DNA of 64,000 nucleotides from Bacillus sp. J33. GTDB taxonomy: Bacteria; Bacillota; Bacilli; Bacillales; Cytobacillaceae. The notes under the pieces were generated by a model. The model was given only the letters and a program-made list of their open reading frames with translations, did no database searches and was not told the origin of the DNA. Each line of letters starts with the position of its first letter. Within the stretch, counting starts at the first letter, position 1. Below, piece after piece: positions 1 through 8,993 of the stretch. The stretch spans positions 23,006 through 87,005 of the forward strand of contig NZ_JAEL01000010.1 in the NCBI RefSeq assembly GCF_000518885.1, in the 5' to 3' direction. The position numbers and the translations under genes are program-made.

Positions 1-72
1 TGGGCATCAATAATTAACAATGTTTGACTCAAATAATTTTCCCCTTTCAAATTAAGGGAAAGGCATTTTTTC

Positions 73-123
73 TTATTTAGCCTTATTCCCCTTATTTCTC
101 AAGCAAAAATATTTTTTAGTCAT
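73..123 (-). CDS. possible 16-residue peptide
   Basis: A 16-codon frame starts with ATG eight bases after a strong AGGAGG ribosome site. The peptide is basic (several Lys, one Cys) and resembles nothing I know. The strong site is the only support; it could be a leader peptide or chance. The rest of positions 1-280 shows no longer gene, only short inverted repeats (TTCAGACAA near 169 and TTGTCTGAA near 230). Confidence 0.25.
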   Translation of the reverse strand: MTKKYFCLRNKGNKAK

Positions 124-280
124 AATATCTGCCTCCTAAAGAAAATATCGCCAACGATACCAGGAATTTTCAGACAATTAAACCTTAACACAAATTCTTT
201 TTAAATGATACGTTAATAATAGAATATCGTTGTCTGAAACCAACTATTATTGAAGCAATATTGGTATCAATATAATAAAC

Positions 281-325
281 AACAAAAAAGGCTTGGACAT
301 AAGTGCACACCAAGCCTTTTTTGTT
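281..325. terminator. bidirectional terminator hairpin
   Basis: A perfect 16-bp stem, AACAAAAAAGGCTTGG pairing with its complement at 310-325, around a 13-base loop. A-rich and T-rich flanks give a U-tract in both directions. It lies downstream of the minus-strand lipoprotein gene and probably ends it. Confidence 0.8.
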
Positions 326-427
326 CATTTATTAAATTTACTTTGAAAATTTTACCTGTTCCTTTATAACATTCATTTTAACAGAGAGCAACCATTTTCT
401 TGGAAAACAGTTTATTTTATTTGAATA

Positions 428-781
428 TTAAAAGCCTCTTCGTTCTTCAGATGGTTCTTCATCTAAATCTGGTTCTTCCTCATCCATATTAAACGGAGTA
501 TCAGGTTCACCTTGTCTGCGTATATTTCTTGGGTCTGTATCTAAATCTGCGCCTTCGTTGTTATTAATGTCAAGGTCATTGTCCCTATCAAATCTTACAT
601 CTGTTGGGTCGAGGTCTCTATTATTGTCAAGAACACCATTATTATTGTCACGGTCATAACGAACCGGACGAGTACCTACTCCATCTTGCTCATTCATCTC
701 GTTATTACCCAGATTACATGCAGATAAAAAACTTACCGAAAGCAATACAGACAAAATCGAAATGTACCACTTATGCTTCAT
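428..781 (-). CDS. small acidic Asp/Asn-rich lipoprotein
   Basis: A 117-residue secreted protein. It begins with a basic start, a hydrophobic stretch and an LSAC lipobox, so it is predicted to be lipid-anchored on the outer face of the membrane after signal peptidase II cleavage. The mature part is almost entirely charged and polar, with repeated Asp-Arg-Asp-Asn and Asp-Leu-Asp segments that could bind cations. An upstream in-frame ATG at 796 exists, but GGAGG lies eight bases before the ATG at 781, so the shorter start is chosen. No family is recognised; similar acidic lipoproteins are common in spore-forming Bacilli. A mobile repeat is inserted 26 bases upstream and may have displaced or supplied its promoter. 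Confidence 0.7.
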   Translation of the reverse strand: MKHKWYISILSVLLSVSFLSACNLGNNEMNEQDGVGTRPVRYDRDNNNGVLDNNRDLDPTDVRFDRDNDLDINNNEGADLDTDPRNIRRQGEPDTPFNMDEEEPDLDEEPSEERRGF

Positions 782-807
782 TTTTTTAACCTCCATTTTT
801 AATTTTT

Positions 808-1049
808 GGCTCTGTTAAATTTGCCTGTTGATTTCAGCACGAGGCACTCGCTTTCCGCGGGCGGTCCGACGCTTCTCGGTGCATTCGCACCTGCGGGGTC
901 TCCCGCTGACACGCTTCTCCCGCAGGACATTGAATAAGCTTCCTCGAATGAACAACGCACGAAGAAAATGCGATAGTATTTTCGAGGATCTCGTACCTTC
1001 CGCTCCAATCAAGAGGGTGCTAAATTCAACAATAAGCTTTAACACAGCC
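808..1049. mobile_element. MITE-like repeat, copy 1 (242 bp)
   Basis: Begins GGCTCTGTTAAA and ends TTTAACACAGCC, so the ends are inverted repeats (about 26 bp, imperfect). It is flanked on both sides by the identical 8-bp TAATTTTT (800-807 and 1050-1057), the expected target-site duplication. A second copy is at 55081-55326 with high similarity throughout. It encodes no convincing protein; short open frames inside it are not conserved between copies. GC content is clearly above the surroundings. Confidence 0.85.
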
Positions 1050-1189
1050 TAATTTTTTAATCAAACTTAATATGTGCCTTAAACGATTTCTTAGTCTTAA
1101 TTTGAAAATGCAATTTTTGTTATTTGAAAATACCCTAAAGCTGGAAATTATTTTTTCGTCAATATATATGTTGATTTAACCGAATTAAA

Positions 1190-1218
1190 ATAGACCGTCC
1201 AAAAAGACGGTCCTAATT
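1190..1218 (-). terminator. weak terminator hairpin
   Basis: GACCGTC (1193-1199) pairs with GACGGTC (1206-1212); read on the minus strand it is followed by a TATTTT tract. It lies just downstream of the small minus-strand gene at 1264-1434 and probably ends it. Confidence 0.5.
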
Positions 1219-1263
1219 CCACTTTTATATTGAATTAACTTCTACAAAAAAAGTTTCTAAAAT

Positions 1264-1434
1264 TTATCTTGCTGTAACATCTTTAATTGCGTCGGAAACG
1301 CGGTCAACTGTTGCTTTTCCAAAATCCTCAACAGTATCAATTGCATTTTTAACAGCATCGCCTGTTGCTTCAACTCCGCGTTTTGTTCGATTACGCGCTT
1401 GATCAATGGCAGATCGATTTTGCTCCGTCATCAT
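1264..1434 (-). CDS. 56-residue amphipathic helical protein
   Basis: A short but well-supported gene: AGGGGGG ribosome site, tandem ATG ATG start, 56 codons and a hairpin after the stop. The product is rich in Ala, Asp, Val, Lys and Arg, without Cys or Trp. Regular spacing (GVEATGDAVKNAIDTVEDFG, then VDRVSDAIKDV) predicts one long amphipathic helix like those of small stress or spore-associated Bacillus proteins. Family assignment is not possible by eye. Another hairpin separates it from the catalase gene upstream, so it is probably transcribed alone. Confidence 0.65.
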   Translation of the reverse strand: MMTEQNRSAIDQARNRTKRGVEATGDAVKNAIDTVEDFGKATVDRVSDAIKDVTAR

Positions 1435-1521
1435 GTATCCCCCCTAAATTCTGTTGTCTTCCTTATTATTTAAAAAGATTATTTTGTTATTCATACATGG
1501 GGTACAATAGAATTACGGCAG

Positions 1522-1572
1522 AAAAAAGGGCTGTCAGACAGTTAAAATCACTTTCTGAACAACCCCTTTGCA
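1522..1572 (-). terminator. terminator after catalase
   Basis: On the minus strand an imperfect stem (AAAGGGGTTGTTCAGA with TCTGACAGCCCTTT) is followed by six T residues. It begins 15 bases after the catalase stop codon. Confidence 0.65.
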
Positions 1573-1586
1573 TTCTTACTTTATAA

Positions 1587-3236
1587 TTAATATGGATCCG
1601 CTTCGTGGCTTTTCTTCACAGCCTCTTCTGTTGCTTTGTTGGCAGCTAATGTACCTTCGCCGAATTTCGATATACCTGCTTCTCGGCCTGGAACTTTGTT
1701 TTCCACCTTCTTTTCTTGCATTTCTTTCATTACTTTTTCAATACCTTCCTTCACACGGCGGCCGTAGTCTTCATCTGCTTGTGTAAAGTGATGAATCATT
1801 GCATCCTGAATTCGTTTGTCGCATATCGCAAGCGCTTCGGACAGGTTTTTGATCAATTCATCGCGCTCCCAATCTTCAAAGCTGCGGTACGTGTGGCCCG
1901 CTTGACCGTAATTGTTAGGACGGTCAATAGGTGCACTCATCACTGCCGCATTATACATTGGCTGATGCGGTTTGCGTTCTTTTTCACTTTCTTCCTGAAA
2001 GCCTCCGACCATCGATGGTTCATAGTTAATATGTGGACTTTCTCCAGACTCTTTCGGATCACGAATATCCATTTGCCCGCGATGCTGATTCGTGCGAACA
2101 GGCGCTTTCGGTGCGTTCACAGGCAATTTCAGATAGTTCGCACCTATACGGTATCGCTGCGTATCGGAATAAGAGAAGGTACGGCCCTGCAGCATTTTAT
2201 CGTCTGAGAAGTCCATTCCATCTACAAGAACCCCTGTACCAAAGGCGGCCTGCTCAATCTCCGCATGGAAATCAACCGGATTGCGATCAAGGACCATTCG
2301 ACCCACTGGCAGCCATGGGAACTTATCCTCCGGCCAGAGCTTCGTATCATCGAGTGGGTCAAAATCCAGTTCCGGATGGTAATCATCTTCCATGATCTGT
2401 ACAAAGAGCTCCCATTCCGGATAATCACCTCGCTCAATCGCTTCATATAAGTCTTGTGTCGCATGACCGACGTTCTTCGCTTGAATTTCGTTTGCCTCAT
2501 CTTGTGTTAAGTTACGAATACCTTGCTTCGGCTCCCAGTGATACTTCACCAGGACAGCCTCGCCTTTGTCATTTACCCACTTATAGGTATTTACACCAGA
2601 TCCCTGCATGTGGCGGTATGTCGCTGGTATACCCCATGGAGAGAAAAGGAATGTAATCATATGCGTTGCTTCAGGTGTACGGGAAACGAAGTCAAACATC
2701 CGCTGAGGATTTGGCACGTTCGATGCTGGATCAGCTTTAAACGCGTGAATCATATCAGGGAACTTCATTGCATCGCGGATAAAGAAAATTTTCAGGTTGT
2801 TCCCAACCAGATCCCAGTTGCCATCTTCCGTATACATTTTTACAGCAAAGCCACGCGGATCCCGCGCTGTTTCAGGCGAATCTTTCGCACCTGCCACTGT
2901 GGAGAAACGTACCATTAACGGTGTTCTTTTCCCGGCACCAGAAAATACCTTCGCGCGAGTATACTTCTCTACCGGCTCATCTCCAACTTTTCCATACGTT
3001 TCAAAATATCCAAATGCTCCAGCTCCCCGTGCGTGTACCACACGCTCCGGCACCTCTTCCCGATCAAAATGGGAAATTTTTTCAATAAAATGGTAATTCT
3101 CAAGTGTAGCCGGGCCGCGATTGCCAATTGTCCGGATGTTTTGGTTATCCGTCACTGGATGACCCTGGCGTGTTGTCAGCGTCTCAAGTTTTACATCTTC
3201 ACCATTTGAAGCATTCACATCTTTGTTCTCTGCCAA
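1587..3236 (-). CDS. heme catalase
   Basis: Catalase that dismutates hydrogen peroxide to water and oxygen in the cytoplasm or spore. At 549 residues it is longer than vegetative KatA of B. subtilis (about 483) and close to KatX (about 547). The distal heme His is in RVVHARGAG (H68), the distal Asn in DLVGNN (N146), and the proximal heme Tyr in the [12 protein letters not shown] motif near residue 355. The C-terminal extension is Lys/Glu-rich. The start is TTG at 3236, seven bases after AAGGAGG. The gene stands alone: a terminator follows it and the previous gene on the strand ends more than 300 bases upstream with its own terminator. Family certain; which Bacillus paralog is not settled. Confidence 0.95.
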   Translation of the reverse strand: MAENKDVNASNGEDVKLETLTTRQGHPVTDNQNIRTIGNRGPATLENYHFIEKISHFDREEVPERVVHARGAGAFGYFETYGKVGDEPVEKYTRAKVFSGAGKRTPLMVRFSTVAGAKDSPETARDPRGFAVKMYTEDGNWDLVGNNLKIFFIRDAMKFPDMIHAFKADPASNVPNPQRMFDFVSRTPEATHMITFLFSPWGIPATYRHMQGSGVNTYKWVNDKGEAVLVKYHWEPKQGIRNLTQDEANEIQAKNVGHATQDLYEAIERGDYPEWELFVQIMEDDYHPELDFDPLDDTKLWPEDKFPWLPVGRMVLDRNPVDFHAEIEQAAFGTGVLVDGMDFSDDKMLQGRTFSYSDTQRYRIGANYLKLPVNAPKAPVRTNQHRGQMDIRDPKESGESPHINYEPSMVGGFQEESEKERKPHQPMYNAAVMSAPIDRPNNYGQAGHTYRSFEDWERDELIKNLSEALAICDKRIQDAMIHHFTQADEDYGRRVKEGIEKVMKEMQEKKVENKVPGREAGISKFGEGTLAANKATEEAVKKSHEADPY

Positions 3237-3436
3237 AATAATTCCTCCTTAAACAAATTACCCCTTTATTTTTCCTATTATCAGTAATTTTATCCATAAT
3301 AAGGGTATTAAGGATTTATAATAATTTCTCCATTGTTCATGATCATAATAATTTCAAAAATTGATGGCACATACTTATTTCTCAATAGAACTAAGTCTCT
3401 TAATGTGGATTTTGAATAAATAACTCCTTAGCTAAC

Positions 3437-3462
3437 AAAAAAAAGATTGCCGAAGCAATCCT
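3437..3462 (-). terminator. terminator of lyase/ABC operon
   Basis: On the minus strand GATTGC-TTCG-GCAATC is followed by eight T residues: a classic intrinsic terminator with a UUCG tetraloop, about 110 bases beyond the lyase stop. The rest of 3237-3571 shows no gene. Confidence 0.85.
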
Positions 3463-3571
3463 TCTTGATCTCGTACTTCAGTTTGTCAAGTATCCCAATG
3501 GGTAGCTTTGGGTTCAATACCATCAATGGTTAGTCCTAATTTTAATTATGTGTAAGTTGAGTTAATAATAA

Positions 3572-5062
3572 TTAAAATTTAAAACCGATTAGTTGATCTC
3601 GCTTTTGCTTAAGCTCACTGACTGTTCCTTCATAACTTAGCATTTCCCCAGTTAGTATTTCATTTCTGATCTTGATCATTCTAGAAACTTCATCAGGATT
3701 CGGTCCGCCCTGAAGGTTTCGGATTTGAACAAAATATTCAGGGGAGATAATCCTCTGCCATTCTTCCTCGGTAAGGGAGACTGAAACAAATCCTTGGATG
3801 ACTTCATTAACTTCCTCCACTTTCCAGTCACAAAGTTCTTTTTGTTCCTTCACAGTCTGTTTGGATATATAGCTGGAGATAGAGTGGGCTTTTCTGAAAG
3901 GTATGCTGTAATCTCTTGATAGGGTGTCTGCCAGTTCAGTGATAGTAATGCAGGATTTCTTCGCCATTTCTCTTGCATGTTCTTTATTGACTTTTAAGGT
4001 AGCAATCACTGCGTACATCAGCTTTAAGACCCGATTGGCATTATTGAAGGCACGATACAAATGGGGCTGTAAATCATCTTCTGTATCCACAATATCGCCA
4101 AATGGCGTATTATGAACCATATTCATGGCAGCAAAAGCCTCACCATAAGCACTGCTGGCAATGGATCTGGAATGCTCAATAGAAACCGGATTCCGTTTTT
4201 GAGGCATAATGCTGCTGACCTGTACGTAAGGATCAGCAACCAAGAAAGTGCCAAACTCCCTTGTCACATGCTGCAGGAAGTCCTGAATCCACCGGCCAGT
4301 ATTCACCATGCAAGTCATAAGGGCAGAAGAAGTCTCAAGCAAGTAATCTGCTCCCCCAATCGAGTCATAGGAGTTCTCAATAATCTTATCAAATCCCAAT
4401 AATTCACAAGTTCGGTTACGGCAAATTGGGAAGCCGGTTGTTGTAAGGGCCGCTGCACCCAGCGAAGATTGGTTAACCGTTTTATAGGCAGCCCATAATC
4501 GCTTAATATCCCGCTGCAGGACATCGTAAATAGCCAGCAGATAATGTCCCAATGTTGTCGGCTGAGCTGGCTGTGTATGTGTATAGCCAGTCATATATGT
4601 CTCTTTATGCTGTTCAGCCTGCTCCAGCAATGCCTCACTAAGCTGATAGGCACTTCCTAGAAGTTGCAGCAGTCTTTCTCTTAGAACCAACCTGTACATG
4701 GCAATGCCCATATCATTCCTGCTGCGCGCGATATGAATCTTGCCGGCTAGCTCATCTCCTATTTCTTCTCCTATTTTTGCTTCCATCATAAAGAAGAGAT
4801 CTTCAAATTGAGGCTGGTAGCATAACGAACTGGTGTCTGACTGTGCCACTTTATTTATGCCTTCCAGCATAATTTTCGCTTCGTCTTTGGGAATAATCCC
4901 CTGCTCTGCAAGCATGATTACATGCGCCCGGTGTATATCAAACATGACATGAAATAAATAATCCCTCTGATCATTAAAAACAGGCATCAGCAGTTCCTCT
5001 GCATACGTCTTCCCAGGAAAGGCATAGCCTTCACTTTTGATAAACTCTTCTAATCTGCTCAT
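3572..5062 (-). CDS. argininosuccinate-lyase-family C-N lyase
   Basis: A 496-residue member of the fumarase/aspartase superfamily, closest to ArgH but longer (ArgH about 460). Conserved blocks are SRNDM (114-118), HTQPAQPT (about 162-169) and the flexible Ser loop SSIMPQKRNP (283-292). These enzymes eliminate an amine to leave fumarate. The loop continues NPVSIEH rather than the NPD of ArgH, which argues against arginine biosynthesis. It is the last gene of an operon with an iron-type ABC importer and a ROK regulator, so the substrate is probably the imported compound. EDDS lyase, which cleaves an aspartate-derived metal chelator, is a related enzyme of this kind and a plausible model, but that is inference. 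GGAG lies eight bases before ATG, and the gene starts 15 bases after the permease gene. Confidence 0.8.
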   Translation of the reverse strand: MSRLEEFIKSEGYAFPGKTYAEELLMPVFNDQRDYLFHVMFDIHRAHVIMLAEQGIIPKDEAKIMLEGINKVAQSDTSSLCYQPQFEDLFFMMEAKIGEEIGDELAGKIHIARSRNDMGIAMYRLVLRERLLQLLGSAYQLSEALLEQAEQHKETYMTGYTHTQPAQPTTLGHYLLAIYDVLQRDIKRLWAAYKTVNQSSLGAAALTTTGFPICRNRTCELLGFDKIIENSYDSIGGADYLLETSSALMTCMVNTGRWIQDFLQHVTREFGTFLVADPYVQVSSIMPQKRNPVSIEHSRSIASSAYGEAFAAMNMVHNTPFGDIVDTEDDLQPHLYRAFNNANRVLKLMYAVIATLKVNKEHAREMAKKSCITITELADTLSRDYSIPFRKAHSISSYISKQTVKEQKELCDWKVEEVNEVIQGFVSVSLTEEEWQRIISPEYFVQIRNLQGGPNPDEVSRMIKIRNEILTGEMLSYEGTVSELKQKRDQLIGFKF

Positions 5063-5077
5063 TTTTTCAACTCCGTT

Positions 5078-6769
5078 TTAAGATAATGATTTTTCAGCTT
5101 TAACTCCAAAGAACCGATTCGATATGAAAAGTACAATCGCAATTAATGCTATCTGGATCATTCCGTAAGCTGCAGCCTGCCCCATATTAAACATCCTTAG
5201 CTGATTCATAATCTCGATGGAAATGGGGCGGTTTGAGATGGTGTACAGCAATACGGAAGTTGGAAATTCACCGACTGACTCAACAAAAGCAAGCAAAGTA
5301 CCTGATAAAACCCCCGGCATAATAATCGGGAGAATGACTTTCCTGAAAGTATAAAACCACTTAGCACCCAGACTCCTTGAAGCTTCTTCTATGGAATCAT
5401 CTAATTGCTCCAGTACAGCATTGGTTGACCTAACGACTAATGGAATATGACGGATAAAATAAGCCAGCGGCAAAATCCAGAAAGTACCGACAAGGATGTT
5501 TCCGAACGAAAAGATCGTAGGCTCATTAAAAGCAAAAATTAAGTTCATCCCGATGACGGTAGCCGGCAATGCCCAAGGAATCATGACCAAAATATCCACA
5601 AAGCTCTTACCGACAAATTTCCGTTTTACCAGAACATAGGAAGCCAATACTCCAAAGACCAGGTTGCCTGCTGTAGCGATAAACGACAGAATCAAGCTAT
5701 TTTTCAATGGCTTGAAAATGTTCGGGTCCTGGAACAACAAACGATAGTTTTCAAAGTTAAATACAGATGGATACGTTTGCCATGTCCATGTTCCGTCTGG
5801 CACGAGCGACAGAAGGAGAATCGTGAAATGCGGGAGCAGCAGAATGATCACTCCAACAATTCCTGTAAAAACAAGTGTCCACTTTAAAAAAGGATTATTT
5901 ACTTCACTGCGATGGGCACCAATCCCTTTTGAGGCCATCCGATAATCCTTGCGATTTTGGTACCAGCGCATAAAAAGCAGGAAACTGATGGATACGATCG
6001 ATAATATAACAGATTGCGTGGCGGCAACTTCCATATCCCCATTAATTTTTGAAAAATAAATTTGCAAACTTAAAACCCTGAATCCTCCTGCAAGCAAAAA
6101 CGGCGCACTGAAGGAAGCCATCCAGATCATAAATACAAGCAAAGAGGCTGCTACGATAGCTGGTGTTAATAATGGAAAGGTTACTTTCCAAAAAACTTTA
6201 AAACGGTTTGCTCCCAGATTGTATGCTGCCTCTTCCAAGGAAGGATCAATTTTATTAATAGCTGATGAAACAGTCATATAAAAATACACATACATGGTGT
6301 AGGCATGAACAATTAAAATGCCTGATACACCGCCAACTTTAAACGGTACCTCATCCAGCCCGAATAAATCTTTAATGGCATTTGGAATCAATCCCGTTTC
6401 CCCATATAAAAACATAAAGGCCATAACCCCTACCAATGATGGGAGAACAATTGGCATGATGGCAGCAGATGCAAAGAAACCTCTGCCTGGAAAATCATAT
6501 CGGTTAAATATGAACGCCAGCGGAATGCCAATAAAAGCACTAACAAGAACACTTAAAATAGAGATATAAACAGAATTCCAAAGGGCTTCCAGATTAGTCT
6601 TGGACTCCTGCGTAAAGAAATCACTGTAATTCCCGAGAGTCATGCTGCCGTCCTTTTGCAAGCTCTCCATAATCGTCCGCAAAGACGGATAAAGCACATA
6701 GGCCACGAGGACCAATAGGACAGGAATAAGAAGCAGCAGTGTCAGTCTTGTATCCCGATTTTTAATCAT
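5078..6769 (-). CDS. fused double-domain ABC permease (iron(III)/AfuB type)
   Basis: Inner-membrane permease with two binding-protein-dependent transport domains in one chain of about 563 residues, so one copy forms the whole channel. Each half has about six membrane helices and an EAA-type loop: SLEEAAYNLGANRFKVFWKV in the first, SIEEASRSLGAKWFYTFRKV in the second. This fused form is typical of Fe(III), thiamine and phosphonate-type importers. Start: an in-frame GTG lies at 6778, but the ATG at 6769 is better placed after GGTGAT. Either start overlaps the end of the ATPase gene, implying translational coupling. The substrate is not readable from the sequence; an anionic or metal-chelated compound is the best inference. 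Confidence 0.9.
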   Translation of the reverse strand: MIKNRDTRLTLLLLIPVLLVLVAYVLYPSLRTIMESLQKDGSMTLGNYSDFFTQESKTNLEALWNSVYISILSVLVSAFIGIPLAFIFNRYDFPGRGFFASAAIMPIVLPSLVGVMAFMFLYGETGLIPNAIKDLFGLDEVPFKVGGVSGILIVHAYTMYVYFYMTVSSAINKIDPSLEEAAYNLGANRFKVFWKVTFPLLTPAIVAASLLVFMIWMASFSAPFLLAGGFRVLSLQIYFSKINGDMEVAATQSVILSIVSISFLLFMRWYQNRKDYRMASKGIGAHRSEVNNPFLKWTLVFTGIVGVIILLLPHFTILLLSLVPDGTWTWQTYPSVFNFENYRLLFQDPNIFKPLKNSLILSFIATAGNLVFGVLASYVLVKRKFVGKSFVDILVMIPWALPATVIGMNLIFAFNEPTIFSFGNILVGTFWILPLAYFIRHIPLVVRSTNAVLEQLDDSIEEASRSLGAKWFYTFRKVILPIIMPGVLSGTLLAFVESVGEFPTSVLLYTISNRPISIEIMNQLRMFNMGQAAAYGMIQIALIAIVLFISNRFFGVKAEKSLS

Positions 6770-7877
6770 GATTATCACCAGTTACGACCGGAATGATTCT
6801 CATCTGCTCTTCAGGCAGTTCCACCCAGATATGAGATCCCGCCTGCATGTTCCTGGATAAGCCATTATTAAGTGCATTCACTTGAAGCTTTAGTTCTTGG
6901 ACCCTGACAATAACATTGATCAGGGAGCCAAAGAAATGCACTTCTTCAACGGTTCCTTTAAAAATATTTTTCCCTTCCGTTTCTTTTTCTAATATTTTGA
7001 TAGATTCTGGGCGGATGGATAAAGCCAGGCCCCCTTTATTTTCCTGATTATAATTAAATGGGCTGTTCCGGATCGCCAGCTCAATAGTGCCCTCACCGTT
7101 CTGTACATTTACAAAGATAAAACCTTGTTCCATCCTGTCTATTTTTACAGGCAGCAAATTAATTTCTCCGATAAACCCTGCTACGAAATCATTGGCAGGT
7201 TCATTGTAAATTTCCGAAGGTGTCCCCACCTGGTGGCAGACCCCAAAGTTAAATACCGCAATTCGGTCGCTCATGGATAGTGCTTCAGCCTGGTCATGGG
7301 TCACATAGATAGTCGTAATCTTGTAATCTCTTTGCAATCTTAGGATTTCGCTTCTCATTTCATCACGCAGCTTGGCATCCAAGTTGCTGAGAGGTTCATC
7401 CAGGAGCAAAATCTCCGGTTCTATCACTAATGCCCTTGCCAGCGCAACACGCTGCTGCTGACCTCCGCTTAACTGGCTCACCTGACGATCGGCGTATTGC
7501 TCAAGCCTCACTTTTTGCAATACATCCTCAACCTTTTTTTTGAGCTCCTTAGAGCCAAGTTTTCTTACCCTTAATCCAAAAGCGACATTTTCAAACACCG
7601 TCATGTGAGGAAAAAGGGCATAGTTTTGAAAAACCATGCCCGTATTTCTCTTTTCAGGAGGTACACGCGTCATATCCTTATTGCCGAAACGGACAACACC
7701 TTTAGTAGGATAATAGAATCCAGCAATCATCCGAAGTGTGGTCGTCTTGCCGCATCCACTTGGTCCAAGGAAGGTGAAGAATTCCCCATCCCTTATATCA
7801 AGATTTAAATGATCGACTGCAATCACCTTTCCAAAGGCTTTTTGGACATTATCAATGTTTATAGACGCCATCCCCAT
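6762..7877 (-). CDS. ABC transporter ATPase (PotA/FbpC type)
   Basis: Cytoplasmic ATP-hydrolysing subunit of the importer, 371 residues. It has Walker A GPSGCGKTT (38-46), the Q-loop in FQNYALFPHMTV, signature LSGGQQQRV, Walker B LLLDEPLSNLD and the H-loop in VTHDQAEA. A TOBE-type C-terminal domain (about 240-370) is as in PotA, UgpC and FbpC. The start ATG at 7877 follows AGGAAG with short spacing; ATG at 7871 is an alternative. It lies eight bases after the binding-protein gene and overlaps the permease gene, so the three importer genes are one unit. Confidence 0.93.
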   Translation of the reverse strand: MGMASINIDNVQKAFGKVIAVDHLNLDIRDGEFFTFLGPSGCGKTTTLRMIAGFYYPTKGVVRFGNKDMTRVPPEKRNTGMVFQNYALFPHMTVFENVAFGLRVRKLGSKELKKKVEDVLQKVRLEQYADRQVSQLSGGQQQRVALARALVIEPEILLLDEPLSNLDAKLRDEMRSEILRLQRDYKITTIYVTHDQAEALSMSDRIAVFNFGVCHQVGTPSEIYNEPANDFVAGFIGEINLLPVKIDRMEQGFIFVNVQNGEGTIELAIRNSPFNYNQENKGGLALSIRPESIKILEKETEGKNIFKGTVEEVHFFGSLINVIVRVQELKLQVNALNNGLSRNMQAGSHIWVELPEEQMRIIPVVTGDNHD

Positions 7878-7885
7878 TACACTTC

Positions 7886-8977
7886 CTATTCTTTAATTTC
7901 TTTTTCTCCGCTCTTAATGTTTTCATCCCAATACTTCATCCAGCTGTCACTATGCTCCTGAAATACTTTCCAGTCGATATCCATGCTTTTAATCTCTGTA
8001 TTGGTGATCCACTCAGGAAGTCCTTCGACATCATCCCTTGTTGGAATCCGATAGAATTCATCAGCAAGGATTTTAGCTGCCTCAGGAGTGTTGACAAATT
8101 CATAGAATGCTTCTGCCGCTTTTGGATGCGGAGCTTCGTTCACAATCGCAATTCCTTCGGTCAAGACTGGTGTGCCGCTTTCTGGAATAATAAACTCAAA
8201 AGGATAATTTTTATTTTCTTTTAACATAACGACGTCAGGCATCGCCCAGACAGAAAGGGTTCCTTCCCCTTTGGCCACCTTGTTGTACATCATTTCAGGG
8301 TTCGCAGCGTACTCTTTCGTGTTTGCATCCAATTTTTCAAGCCATTCGTATCCTGCGGCAGTATCATTGGAATCCTTGAAATCACGGTATATCATGGCTG
8401 AAAAAATGGTTCTCATCGTACCCGATGCCAGCGGATAGCGGATAATGATTTCATCCTTCCACTTAGGATCCAGAAGCTCATCCCAGTCTTTCGGTGCTTC
8501 ATCTTCGGACAATTCTTTGCTGTTATACATAATGACTTCCGGTGTTTGGCTTGTGCCGGACCAATGCCAATCCGGATCATGGAAACCTTCCGCCAGACTA
8601 CCCGAATAAGAAGGCTCATATGGCTTTAATAGTCCTTCATCTTTAGCCTGATCGAAGTTTACAGATGGTGCTCCCCACCATACATCAGCCTGGGGATTGT
8701 TTTTCTCGGATCGGATCCGGTCCAGGACCTCCTGTGATCCCATATCAAGCCATTCAACATCAATCTGATATTTTTCCTCGAATTGCTGCTCAAACTTTGA
8801 TAGAATATCTTTTCCATGGGGTGAATATACAACAACCTTATCTTCCAGTTTGTTCTCTTTCTCTGCCGGATCATTTGTATTAGAACTGGATCCTTGTTCA
8901 GAACTGCATGCCGAAAGCATTAATGCAGCAGATATGGATAAAGTGGTAAAAATGGCTGCCCTTTTCTTATTTTTCAT
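7886..8977 (-). CDS. extracellular substrate-binding lipoprotein (iron(III)-type)
   Basis: Solute receptor of the importer, 363 residues. It has a signal peptide with LSAC lipobox, so it is membrane-anchored outside the cell. The mature fold is the ferric/AfuA-like class (VVVYSPHG near the start, DVWWGAP, then the hinge regions typical of type 2 periplasmic proteins). An in-frame ATG at 9067 would add 30 residues overlapping the ROK gene, but GAGGGGG precedes the ATG at 8977, which also places the signal peptide at the N terminus. It is 16 bases after the ROK gene. Ligand unknown; the binding-site tyrosine pair of true ferric receptors is not evident by eye, so a chelate or organic acid is as likely as free Fe(III). 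Confidence 0.88.
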   Translation of the reverse strand: MKNKKRAAIFTTLSISAALMLSACSSEQGSSSNTNDPAEKENKLEDKVVVYSPHGKDILSKFEQQFEEKYQIDVEWLDMGSQEVLDRIRSEKNNPQADVWWGAPSVNFDQAKDEGLLKPYEPSYSGSLAEGFHDPDWHWSGTSQTPEVIMYNSKELSEDEAPKDWDELLDPKWKDEIIIRYPLASGTMRTIFSAMIYRDFKDSNDTAAGYEWLEKLDANTKEYAANPEMMYNKVAKGEGTLSVWAMPDVVMLKENKNYPFEFIIPESGTPVLTEGIAIVNEAPHPKAAEAFYEFVNTPEAAKILADEFYRIPTRDDVEGLPEWITNTEIKSMDIDWKVFQEHSDSWMKYWDENIKSGEKEIKE

Positions 8978-8993
8978 TGAAAAATCCCCCTCA

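Noticed and set aside
808..1052. Three overlapping 69-76-codon frames in the first MITE
   Set aside because: The frames are not kept between the two MITE copies and lie within a transposed non-coding element.
1716..3096. Long plus-strand frames opposite the catalase gene
   Set aside because: They are shadows of the minus-strand catalase; they lack ribosome sites and family motifs.
3572..5062. Biosynthetic argininosuccinate lyase
   Set aside because: Longer than ArgH, changed Ser-loop continuation, and linked to an importer and ROK regulator instead of argG.
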